Source: Phoronis australis (lineage: Eukaryota > Phoronida > Phoronidae). From it: 60,000 bases of DNA. The notes under the pieces are model-generated. The model worked only from the letters and a program-made list of their open reading frames with translations. It ran no database searches and was not told the DNA's origin. Positions 32,301 through 42,100 of this stretch are shown one piece after another. The DNA lies in the NCBI GenBank assembly GCA_002633005.1, contig NMRA01000027.1, positions 1,107,788 through 1,167,787 on the forward strand. The letters run 5' to 3'. Made by a program: the position numbers and the translations under genes. Numbering within the stretch: position 1 is the first letter of the stretch; each line of letters begins with the position of its first letter.

Positions 32301-33503
32301 ATCTCCATCAACAACGTTTCAAGAAAAAGTTGATCATTTATAGACAATTGTAAATCTGAATTACTTGTACTATCAACAGTCTGAATGTCATCAGTCATAT
32401 ACTGTTGTTTAACTAATTTAATAGTATTCTTGACTGCAGCAATATACTCAGAGTTCTTTAGGAGAGAATTATTAAACTTCCAAAATGATTTTCTCCTCCT
32501 GGAAACATCACTTTTAAAAAAAACCGTTACCATTGAATGATCGGAACGGTAACCGAATTCTATTATGGAGTCGTCAATATCAGCTAAAAGGTTTTCAGAA
32601 ATTAGAAAAAAATCTAGTCTGGATCGTTTACTTCCAGCTCTCCAAGTATATTCTTTACTACTGGGGTTTAGTTCCCGCCACACATCAACAATAGACAATT
32701 CTGTACAAATCTCCATCAACTTAATCCGTGACTTTGGGTTATTAACCTGTCGATAATTAATCGTGTCCTTAGACTGATCGAGAGCAAGATTAAAATCGCC
32801 TGCCCAAATAACAGAGTAATTTCCTATATCTTGAATATCTTGTTTTATTCTTTCAAAAAAAGACGGCGAGTCCCTATTCGGACAATACGTATTAATTAAC
32901 GTAATTCTTGTCTCGTTAATAGTAATATCCAAAATTAATTTATTACCATTGTAGTCTTGCCTAATGTTATGTAATTTATACTCAAAAGTGTTCTTAAAGA
33001 GGATCGCCACTCCACGGGAGTTTGAGGAATTTGAATTGAAAAAACATTCATATCCCCACATTGATCTAATATTGTTTTCTTCTCTCTTAGTAAAGTGTGT
33101 GTCCTGTAGGCAATAGATGGAGTACTGTTTTTCTCTTAAATAATTGAGTACATCTTTTCGTTTTTCATGGAGACCCAGCCCTCTGCAGTTCAATGACGTT
33201 ACTTTAAGTTCACCTGTCATTATTACAACGGTTATGCACATATATCAAATGACAATCAAATAATAATGGTACAATCCTGACCCATTCACACCACATACAC
33301 ACAAAACAAAACAAAAACAATACAAACACATCCACGAGCACATCATAGATTTCACAGAGTGCAACATCGATGTGAAATATGATGTAACATAGGATAGAAA
33401 AACTGATCCTCATCGTAAGGCTTATTCTCCCAGTATTTTTCATAATGAGACTATAATAAAAACATTTAGAAGCATTGCCCACACGGTCTCATACAAAAAC
33501 AAG
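29311..33503 (-). mobile_element. L1/Tx1-like LINE, antisense to the host gene (4193 bp)
   Basis: Bounded by a 20-bp target-site duplication. On the minus strand the element ends in a short A run (seven T on the + strand at 29311-29317), as expected for target-primed reverse transcription. It has about 260 bases before ORF2 and no recognisable ORF1, so it is either 5'-truncated upstream of ORF2 or belongs to a lineage without ORF1. The one-mismatch duplication and undamaged long ORF imply a young insertion. Confidence 0.92.
29438..33241 (-). CDS. LINE ORF2: APE endonuclease, reverse transcriptase, C-terminal zinc knuckle (1267 aa)
   Basis: The N-terminal AP-endonuclease fold (about residues 12-241) shows SLNCRGL, LQDTH (45-49, Asp where many families have Glu), AGDFN (147-151), RLDFF (208-212) and RSDH (232-235). 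Reverse transcriptase (about 480-790) shows NNKSPGSDG, NWRPISLLN, IDFEKAFD (613-620), CRQGDPLSPY and the catalytic YADD (714-717). Near the C-terminus Cys1144, Cys1147, His1156 and Cys1161 form a C-x2-C-x8-H-x4-C knuckle. All landmarks of an L1/Tx1-type ORF2 are present without a stop. The second Met (residue 8, MTGELKV) is an equally plausible start. The protein nicks the target DNA and reverse-transcribes its RNA at the nick. Confidence 0.95.
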   Translation of the reverse strand: MCITVVIMTGELKVTSLNCRGLGLHEKRKDVLNYLREKQYSIYCLQDTHFTKREENNIRSMWGYECFFNSNSSNSRGVAILFKNTFEYKLHNIRQDYNGNKLILDITINETRITLINTYCPNRDSPSFFERIKQDIQDIGNYSVIWAGDFNLALDQSKDTINYRQVNNPKSRIKLMEICTELSIVDVWRELNPSSKEYTWRAGSKRSRLDFFLISENLLADIDDSIIEFGYRSDHSMVTVFFKSDVSRRRKSFWKFNNSLLKNSEYIAAVKNTIKLVKQQYMTDDIQTVDSTSNSDLQLSINDQLFLETLLMEIRGKTISFATYLKRKSDRVEQQLIKEISLLERSLSLDRELLEQKNNLLAELRQNKLRGLMTRSRARWIEEGEKPSKYFLHLENRHYTSKFMPFLWKSDNTKTNSEEEVIQETKTFYENLYKYRQTNNTSLKTLLDNVCVSKLNETEKEKLEGLLTYEEVTQCLKKMKNNKSPGSDGFSVEFLKFFWADIGHFVVRSLNTGFAVGQLSSTQKEGVITCIPKGADKSKHYLKNWRPISLLNVTYKLASSAVAERLKSVLGKVISKDQTGFVSGRNMNENIRVLYDLMFYAQAANKPGLLLLIDFEKAFDSLSWNFIQKTLSFLNFGWSIRRWVKVFYSNIKSCVVVNGHPSSWFNISRGCRQGDPLSPYIFILCAEILAYLIKNNKNIAGVVAGNKEYLISQYADDTSITLDGSNLSLTTTLNVLHLFASVSGLQVNVDKTKAIWFGSKTGSDDVIPTKEILSWTKKSFRFLGVDFDTQLDSMTHKNFTARITEIKSLLKSWSRRNLTPFGRVTVIKTLAISKLNFLLSSLPNPSVKVLGELNTTFFRFVWQARNDKIKRTTACLGLDRGGIQMVNMHTFSKALKLAMARRYLESPASKSGELLYALYPFLKNFASFGDDFIKSKLTLIGNSYWRDVFESMLSFYKKIIVASKEDFLNQPLWFNSNLAIGGTGVFYKPWFVKGLRFIRDMYTSDGDLVSLNNMKNRFDVKTNFVEYNGVVSVLKRFQKSLFQSKFKSVNVYFPCMPLAITHLRKDLKGCRHICSVFNNVKKPKSESKWEIELGDSLDWKKIYALPYKITKDPHIRWFQFRILHRIIATNTFLVKICVRDSDLCSFCNKAPETLSHLFWECSFVQDFWKEFEKLLQKCGIQLPNCLSYDIVILGLYKTQDFLFNILLLLAKQYIYKERCHKNIPNFLKFVTKTYEYYNAEKLNAHNNFVHDSFSAKWEKFIVHVKFM

Positions 33504-33523
33504 TAATATTCTACATAGTCATC
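33504..33523. repeat. target-site duplication, LINE 5' side
   Basis: TAATATTCTACATAGTCATC, the partner of 29291-29310 with one mismatch. Confidence 0.9.
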
Positions 33524-34039
33524 TGATCCAGTCTATCAATACACCACTGGTACCAACCTGTGCTTGAATTCACATATTGACATGTTTTTTAATAAAAATT
33601 TCCTTTGTAACTCTCTAACCACATGCGCAAGGTGCTTGTTTTTCTGTGTCTTCTTTGCCCTTTTAACAAATTGTATGGTGTGGAAGACACGTGCTGCCTC
33701 CTTGCAACATCAAGAGGAACTTCTACTTTGATCAGATAGTTTTAATTGGCATGTCATAATGGATGGTACTGGGAAATTTTTTCGACTTCATAGAAAAAAA
33801 TAGACAGTGTTTCGTAGAACCAAGACAATGTCAAGAAAACCTAATGCAGTCTTTACTATTAGTACCTGACAATATCTCGTGAAGACGTGTGTCATCTTGT
33901 TTTTGCAAGATTCCTGTGTTTTAGGAAGCAATCCTGTTGATGGTGTTTGAGGGTGGTCGTGTTAAGCACGCAAGAGAATGTACCTCCGTATCTGGTTTAA
34001 TAATTTAAAGAGCCTACTTCTCTGTGTAAGTCTAATTCT

Positions 34040-34330
34040 GAGGGTCCTTAATTCCCCTATTTTGAGGCTGACTATTGGGGCCCATTCCAATATGAGAAAT
34101 ATTTAAAAATCACATACAATTCCCATCATCAAGCCCAAAATTTACCATCCAATGATTACAAATTCCCTCCAGGTTAGAATCACTTCTGCAAATTGGTAGT
34201 CTTGGCTGATGCATTACCAAGATAAGGGCTGGTAATGGGGGAGGGGGTGGAATTGGTGGATTAGTGGTGACCAGAGGGAGGGGGTTATTTTATTCCCCTC
34301 TCTCAGAAGGCTCAGATACCTATAGATAAG
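34040..34330 (+). repeat. interspersed repeat family, copy 2
   Basis: Colinear with 24435-24750 (landmarks GGGTCCTTAATT, AAAAATCACA, AAGCCCAAAATTTACC, CCCTCCAGGTTAGAATCAC, then a G-rich GGGGGAGGGGGTGGAATTG). Here the segment matching the 54-bp module occurs once rather than in tandem. Confidence 0.6.
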
Positions 34331-35167
34331 AAAGGGCCCTGGTTTTGAAGTACAGCATGTGTTATCATTCTAACTTATCCGATGGTGTGTGGAAAGCCAT
34401 GTGATTCTATTTTGTTCACTCAAGAGGTGTAGTAAAGGTTAATATTTGGTTATGCTGAAACCTTCTCAGGAGTTTGGTTTATACTTGTAAATGCAGGCTC
34501 ATGTGACATACACTCAGCTGAATCAATCATGGGCAAATACGGGAGAAAACTCTCACTAATTTTCAGCCTAGAGGCAGCGTTACAACACTAAGGAATATAA
34601 ACGATTGATTTTGGTGGTGTTACAACAGTTCGAGCTTTTAAAATCTGAACGGTTAAGCTTAAGTTATTTATAATATAATGAGAAGAATAATAGGACAGTG
34701 GTGTTGTAATTTTGCAAAATAAAGTACACAAAACAGAAAGGCCAACACGTTACGTAGCACGTTACTTAGGCCCATTTATAGTATACTTTCACTTATCACT
34801 GTCGTCTTAATAGGACCATCCCGAATTACACAGGGATAGAACTCTCCTTTGTTCCAGAGTTAAGAAATCGTGTTGTCTTCATTGACCTACTTTTGGAATG
34901 TCAGACACATTTTCACAGGTCATGTTGGAAACCGTCGAGGTGTATGGCCGTGGGAAGATTCTTGATTTCAACTGTTCAAAAGTACCGGAATTGAAAGATT
35001 GTTTTCAAGAGGGGATTCTCTTGGGTTCAGTAAAATAAACTGACGAACTTGTTTATCCACTAGCTCTGCATTTTTTTGTCTTTGATTGGTGTCGGAGAAT
35101 GGCGGAGAACATGGCATCCTTGGAACTTTCTCCTGTTGGGAGTTGCAGCCTACAGCATAGCATTAAA

Positions 35168-35193
35168 GCTAGGAACCAGTACTGGTTCTTAGC
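35168..35193. repeat. 26-bp near-perfect palindrome
   Basis: GCTAGGAACCAG-TA-CTGGTTCTTAGC has one mismatched pair and no loop. Its GAACCAG/CTGGTTC core is also the inner arm of the foldback elements at 50944 and 55942. Confidence 0.85.
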
Positions 35194-37429
35194 GTAAAGC
35201 TGGCGTTGCAAGGACGAAGAGAATAATGCAGCTAAGAAAATTTTTTAAAGAATATGACAACAACAAAGAACATGTGGAACTCTAACAGTGCAAAAACTGT
35301 GAGGCGACAGAAGTGCTTGACGAATATTTTGGCATTGTGGGTAAATGCAGTGAGATTGGAGTATCGCTATGTAATCTGTGAAGGCCTTATTGTTTGCATT
35401 CATCAGACTCTCAAACAGTGAAAAGGCTTCAAGTTAGACTTTAAACCACAATTCTAAAATACATTAGTTCTGATATTGAAAATTAGTCATTGAACTTTAC
35501 TTTGAAGTACCAAATGAGATTATTTGATTATTAGGAAATGATACCAATGTCTGAAGCTGCAAAATGCGTTTTCGTAGGCACATCGCTTATTTCAAAGGTC
35601 AGTGTGCAGGTGAAGGAGGCCATACTTGTTTATCATCTCATTGGTCAATTTATGTCCAGAGATTGAATGTGTTTTGACATTAATTTTCTGATGGTGAAGA
35701 AATAAACTGACTGGTGCCAAAAATGTTCCATCATTCGACAGCTTGTCTGTATGGATAAAAGGCTAGTATTTTCACCCCTCATGCAAAGCTAGTATCAGTA
35801 ACTAAATATCTGGGGTGTTGGGTGTTCCTCTCTGATTGTTGAGTGGGGATAACATCGCACTATCAAATCTTGAACAAGCGCAAGACGCAGGAACAGTTAA
35901 AACTAAGACAACTCCAAATAATGAAAAGCTTTTCTCTAGACTATATAGGAAAATATCTCCACTAATCGATATAATAATTACCGAAATTGCCTTTTTATTC
36001 TTCGACGTCTTCTTACATTGTTATGAATGGTCATGCATTTTTAAAATGCTAGATGTTGGTAACTATGATACAGAACTTGAACCTGGTGAAGCTTTGTTAC
36101 TTGTGTATCTTATACATATCATGTACTAAATTGGTGAGACGTTATCGTTATCGGTTTACTTTCTGGATACTCTCTTCCTAGACGTCACTGCTGATGATCC
36201 CTGTCTGATGATAGATGTCGCTTGTGTTTCATGCTCTACAAAGACATCACAGCATTGAACAGCACAGCTAGTCATTACTTGTTCTGTATGTTCATTGTCA
36301 ATTATTCAGGAGAAACGGAGGGTGTCATACTCATTTCTGTTCCCGTATAGCACTTGCTGTTGTGATATGTTATTTTTGGAATTTTCTTAAAACATTAGAA
36401 AATACAAAATACGTAGCAACTGAACTATAAAATACAGCAGGCACAAGAGGTTTTAATTGCAAATTTGGAAACAAGCCGATGTGGCAATGAAAGAATTTGT
36501 GGTGGTGTGCTTGCAGTTACTATTCTTACGGAAAATTCACTTACTCATCAGGGTGAGTCAATGTTTGCATTAAATAAGCATATTTTAGTTTTGTAAGCAT
36601 GCTGAGGAATGTGAAAACATAATTGACCTGCAACCCCTCAGCTATGGACTTGTCTGAAACTTTGTAATTTCATTAAGTTATGCCAACATTGTTGTGGCAT
36701 ACTGCCAGAGACAGCTGTTGGTGTTGGGAGTTGTGAGTGAAACTGTACCTGAGATGTCTTGTGCTCGCCAAATTTGAGAAAACAGCATGATGGTGGAAAT
36801 TGGTGAGTCGAGGAGGTCTCCACAATGGAATGTGGCATAGCTTATGGAAATTGTGTGTTTAAGTTGTTGAATCCTTGTTTTTCGCCATTTTCGATTGGTT
36901 TTCAATTATCTGGAAGTGAAAGTAGGCATAGATTTTGATAGCTTTCTTGAAGTTTTGATTTTTCCATTTTTCATATTTGACATTTGATTGACAATTGGTT
37001 TCAGGATTTTGCAGGGACACCAATTAAATTGTTATGTGATAATTGATAGAGAACATTAGGACATGTGGCTTTGGAAGTTTTTGTACCCGGATGAAAGATT
37101 ACAATGCATGTTGATGTATAATGCGGAAAATATTTGGATAAATTTGAATTTCAACTGTCATGTTTTGCCAATCCTGGGTCCAGCAACGTAAAGGTTCAAA
37201 GTTGTCATATTTCTGACCTGTCATATTTCAGGTGGCTGAGTGCCACCCAATCAATGGATTTCCTTGGAAGAGAAGTTGTCTTAAACGTGGCAATAAACCA
37301 GCCTCCCGTTACAATAACTTCTGACCACTTCAGCGTTATGAAATTGTTCTCAGGTGATTTCTGTGCTTGAAAGAAGTGATAGGCCATTATTGTTTGAGAC
37401 CCTGCTCTACAGATTGGATTGTCACAACT

Positions 37430-38209
37430 ATGGGAAGCCAAAGTGTAAAAAAATTCCAGGACACATATTTTCTATTCAGGAATTAAAATCTCTGCAGGAC
37501 CAAAAAATTCAAAACCATCATTTATCACACCAGGACCAAGATTTACCACATCAGGACCGAAAATTTATCATGCATGGACAGAAAATTTACCAAGCCAGGA
37601 AAGACATTTTTTTCATGCTAGGACACCATGTGCCAGTGTCCATCCACTATCCGATGATGACAATCGGCTATGTCTGTGTAATTCTCAGCCGCATTCAGGT
37701 GTAATGTTCTCTAAAATCCAAAGGTACAGTGGCCTCTGTTGTAAAGTGTGGAAGAGACAAATGGAAATTAACCTCATTGTCACAGTAATATGTCTGTCCT
37801 TGCCGAGACATTGTTGACTGCTTTACTTAGCCCCTGTGTACCTAATACGATGTTGCTGCTTTGAGGGATCAGTGCTTGTGGATGGTCATGTGGTCTCCTG
37901 GCATGAAATGTTTTTGGCGTGATAAATTTTTGGTCCCAATGTTTTAAATTTTCGATCTTAGCATGTTTAATTTTGTTCATGAAGTGTTAATTTTCAGTTC
38001 TGACGTGATAAATTTTGATCTTGGTTTGTCTTTGTGGTCTTGCAGAGTAAAAATAGTGTTTTGGACTGTTTTCAATTCTTGCGTAAGTGAAAATACTGGT
38101 TTGGGGTATTTATTTTTGGTCCCGCAGAGTAAAAATGATATTTTGGTATGTTTTTAAATCTTGTATAGAATGTATGTGTCCAGGATTTTTTTCCGCTTTG
38201 GCTTTCCAT
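37430..38209. mobile_element. long-inverted-repeat element with internal sub-repeats (780 bp)
   Basis: Outer arms match in inverse: the left reads GGAAGCCAAAG and AAAAAAATTCCAGGACACAT, and the right, reverse-complemented, reads GGAAAGCCAAAG and AAAAAAATCCTGGACACAT. Inside each arm a module of about 20-25 bases built on GGACCAAAAATTTATCAC recurs several times, tandem-like. The arms meet near 37750-37860. No transposase is visible. It is probably a non-autonomous foldback DNA transposon or an inverted duplication. Confidence 0.72.
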
Positions 38210-39060
38210 ATACAACAGACTCTGGGCATTTTCTCAAGTTATGACAAGTCTCTTATCTCCTGCAAGTAACCACTTCTTGCCTGGGTAAGGAACAAGTGGG
38301 CAGTAGTTTTGTAGTAGTATTGATCAAAATTAGAAATTATTTTCTTTGACAGAAAAGTGGATTGTAGCCATTTTAATTTTCCCTTTTTATTGATCATAGA
38401 GTAGTTGTCAAACAAAAAACAAGTAACAATGATTCAGCTCAGTGTTTAGTGCTGGTATTAAGTGCTATTTTTAAACAAAGTTTTTATTTACGCACTAGAT
38501 TTCAATCAACCACCTAGTTGGTCACCTTCAGATAACGTCTCTTTGACACAATCTGCTCTTGAGGACATGAAACTACCTCCATTTCAAAATACAATTATTG
38601 TATGAGTGAATATGGAAAGCGGCTATCCTTTTACTAACTTCTCATTAATAATGTTAGGCAAATAAATTGTGACATTTTCCAGGGTGCTAAATGACTTCTA
38701 AAGTCAAAGGTCATGAAACAGTTGTTATTGCTTTGCACTATTTTGACCTGTTCACAATGTTTCAGCAAAGCTACAACCTTGTGACTGTTTCAGGTTACAT
38801 TTTCCCTTCCAGAAATCATCTTGGGTTCCTAAAAATGTTCAAGGAAATGTAGAAATTCTTTTAGAAGGGTGTTGTTGAAAAGCATTTCTACAGTTTTCTC
38901 GCCATTTCATCCATGAGCAAGTATTACCAGTTGTTTTAAATGTTCAGGCATGATTCCATGGTTCAAGTTTTTGTAGAATATCGCTTTGTGCCAATTTTCA
39001 TATCATGTCTGAACTGTGACAGTTCGGAGATGATTATGAACTTGCATTGTCATATTACAG
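38210..39060 (+). other. intron sequence, nothing recognised
   Basis: No exon or repeat recognised. It ends at the splice acceptor CATTGTCATATTACAG. Confidence 0.4.
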
Positions 39061-39162
39061 GTCCTCACCACCCATGTCCGTCATCAACAAATTTCACACA
39101 CTCAACTAGTCACCACTGAGTCCATCCCACCCCCGCCACTGCCTCAAGTTGCCAAATCTTGA
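39061..39162 (+). CDS. candidate alternative terminal exon of the large gene
   Basis: It directly follows a good acceptor (ATATTACAG at 39060). Read in phase 0, the phase left by the exon ending at 29046, it encodes 33 residues (VLTTHVRHQQISHTQ then LVTTESIPPPPLPQVAKS) and stops at TGA 39160-39162. An AATAAA lies at 39421-39426. This would give a 717-residue short isoform without the Tyr-rich C-terminal part. A short open frame after a chance AG is not rare, so this needs RNA support. Confidence 0.3.
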   Translation, partial: VLTTHVRHQQISHTQLVTTESIPPPPLPQVAKS

Positions 39163-42100
39163 GTTTTGCACGTGATTCCAACATTTCTTACACACTGCTT
39201 AGAGCACTCATGAGGCCATACAGCTTTGCCTTGTAAGTAGACTACCCAAGCAATACCTGTGCCAGGCAGTGGACCCAAAACTCCTGTAAACAACTTTCTC
39301 TGCTGGGTACTTAATGTAATCACTCCTGCACTTGTGATAAACTAATGCAGATTCTGTTCTCCACATTAAAGCTGTAAATGCTGGAAAGGTATGCCTACGA
39401 AGTGAGGTTTTCTCTCTGTTAATAAAACCTAAATTCGAGGGTTATGAGGGTTTGATGTAACTATTAGAGGTGAATTTTTGGGCTTCATGAAAGAGAGTAT
39501 TTTCTGAGGATGATGTGACTGAACATCAAAACATATGAAGCCTCGTCTTCAGTCAATGCTTTTCATTATCAGAAATTTTGGTAGGTTCCTGTATGGTACT
39601 ATTAGGATTAAACATGATCATGGTGGTGACTGTGTTTGCCTTTCCTCTGGCCTCTAGAGGTCCAAGCCCAAAGCTCTGGTTTTGTTTGGACAAATTTACA
39701 CTCAGCTGGACTTCTCCTTCAACTTGTTTGTGTTCCAGATTTGAACTGTCAGCTGATGCCATGCTGGGTAAAAGGTGTGTGTGTGTAAAGTGGAATTTGT
39801 GACCCCTTGTGTGTATAGTTACTTGGATTCTGGCTACATTTACTTTGACCGTTGGTCTGGCTGTCAGGTTTGAATGTTCTTGGCTTATCAATAAGTCTTC
39901 ACTTTTCCACGCATGATTTTCCATTTTTCAAATGCGTATTGGCCTACTTGCTTCAGTTTTTGTTGGTCAATTAGAAAAAAAAAACATGCTTTTACATTTT
40001 CACCACTTCTAAGTTGAAACTTGAGACATTTAGATGCCTCGGTTTGTGTTTCTTGCATTTTTTTTTCAAAAATTGAACTTGTGACTTGTACTACTCTAAA
40101 AATTCCTTCATGTTTCTAATACATTTCCTTCTCTTATAACTATTAGGGTATTTGCCAACCAATCAAACACAAAATGGTCCTTCATCTCTCTCTACTTCTA
40201 CAATCAATGCACTCCACATAAGGTCTGTGTCAATACTACTCCACAGTTTTCTTTACTTGTTCATTATCATAAGTCAATATTTCAAGTTTGGCTTTGACCA
40301 AGCAGTGTGATTCTGCACTCAGTTCTGGTCTATAGGACCTCACAGGTGTGTTGGTGTGACCTGTTGCTAGAGGGCTGTTTATAATAGGGTCTCATCAATG
40401 CATTCACTTGGCTGGTCAGTGCAGGTGTTAATAAGGTAATCCCTATACATGTACAGCTTTTCACAGTCATACTATTAGATTTTTTTACCTTACATCTAAA
40501 ATATTGATCAATCTTTATAGCACTGCCAGTAATTTTATGTTTTGGCCATTGGCGTTCTCGTGTTTGGAAAGATCATAAAACTGTTTAAAGCTGGATTTTG
40601 CACTGTTTAGTTGTATAAAACAAAAATAGAGTTGGCATTGTTCACTAGTAAAATCAATCTCATAATAATCCTTGTTACGATAGGATTATTATGTTTTCCC
40701 TTACCAAGATAAGTCACAGTGAATTTGGAAGTACTTGTTGGCTACAGAACAGAATCCTGTCACAGTTAGGAATATCATGCGGCTGATTTTAGGGGAGCTA
40801 AAGATCTATTTTGATTATCGATTTTGTGCAGATGAACAGGACATGTTGCAGCTTTATTTGAGCTGTAAACTCCGCCGAGAGGATGTATAAAGTATTGCTG
40901 ATGTTGTGTTGAAGTTTGGAAAGTTGAAAGTTACATGACGCACTAACTTGTAAATTTGTGGCAGAAACCTGCAGTCTTCATTGGGTTTGTTCCAAGCTGC
41001 ATAACTGCTGCCTGGAGAATACAGTGGCTGATTGCTATACTCTAAATACTGGTGGCCAGACTTTTATTACATGAGTGAATGGCAAATTGTACCAGGCCTT
41101 TCTGTTCTGTGGGTAATGGTTATAGTCTAATAACTATAACAGACACATAATATCCACTGAATGTCTGAGTGTAAAAGACTTATTATTTGGTTGGAATGCT
41201 GTTTGAATTTAACACACCTTTGTCAGGTAAGGTGTGGAATTAATTACTGGACCTTGTTAAAATTTCATTGCCAATAGCTAAATAACTCAATCACTCAGCA
41301 GTCAAATAGATTTCTTTTGTAAGATTGAAACACTCAGCAAAGCTGGTTGGAATTGTGCAGTAAAAGGAAATCAAAAGGTGTGATGGTTGAAATTCTAGAA
41401 CAGTTGATCTCAGCTGAGAGTCATTCTCAGATGCAGTCTTGTGAAACTGTGTGTTTTCATTGGCTGCATGTTTTGTGTACACTGCGTTTTAGCAGCTGAC
41501 GCTGAGTTACGCTACTAGTAGCCTGGGTTTTTTGTCAGATAACCTGCTGTTACCGTACTGTTTTATCGTCACTGACAGCGTCAGTTATCCACTGTTGATA
41601 TCTGCTAGTTCCTTGGTGATTCACTGAGCTGTTGTGTGCCTTTGAGGTTGAGAGGTGTAACTGTTGTTTATAGGTTTTCAACAGCTGTTTCATCCAGGTG
41701 GAAAAAAAACAGTTTTGCTAGAAACTGGTTTTAACTGGTAAGTAGCATTGAATACACTTTGGCACTGTTACTGTTGGTCCAAGTAGCCTACCACCCATAC
41801 CAGTAGAGCTGATATTACGTAAAAGAATATCAAACATTTGGCTAATCTGTGTCTGTGTTATTAAGCAACTGGTGAGCATTTATAATTTCAATGAGAGCAG
41901 CTTGTTGAAAGGTTGGTGTCCTTCACATTGTCTGTTCTGTATTCTAAAGGCAAGCCATTGCCATTCCCTATGTCACTTTCTGGTGTACTGTGGATATGAA
42001 GTCAGATTCCCTTGTTCATGTAGCTGAGGGCGAATAGTCTATTTAGATGATTCCAGAATTTGAGAATCTAACTGAATTACCGGTATTCACTGTTTGCCTG

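Larger units (their letters stand above)
33524..37429 (+). other. intron sequence without supported exons
   Basis: Contains interspersed repeat copy 2 (34040-34330) and a 26-bp palindrome (35168-35193). An open stretch at 35836-36129 was considered and not accepted as a gene. Confidence 0.4.

Noticed and set aside
33210-33482. Minus-strand 90-codon frame upstream of LINE ORF2 as a possible ORF1
   Set aside because: It is a hydrophobic low-complexity translation overlapping the ORF2 start, with no coiled-coil, RRM or zinc-knuckle pattern expected of ORF1.
35836-36129. 97-codon + strand open frame with a hydrophobic stretch
   Set aside because: It starts right after a stop with a TTG, has no convincing acceptor, donor or recognised domain, and is of a length expected by chance in a 60-kb AT-rich window.
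39553-39924. 123-codon minus-strand frame
   Set aside because: No domain, no splice context, and an equally open frame on the other strand; probably chance.
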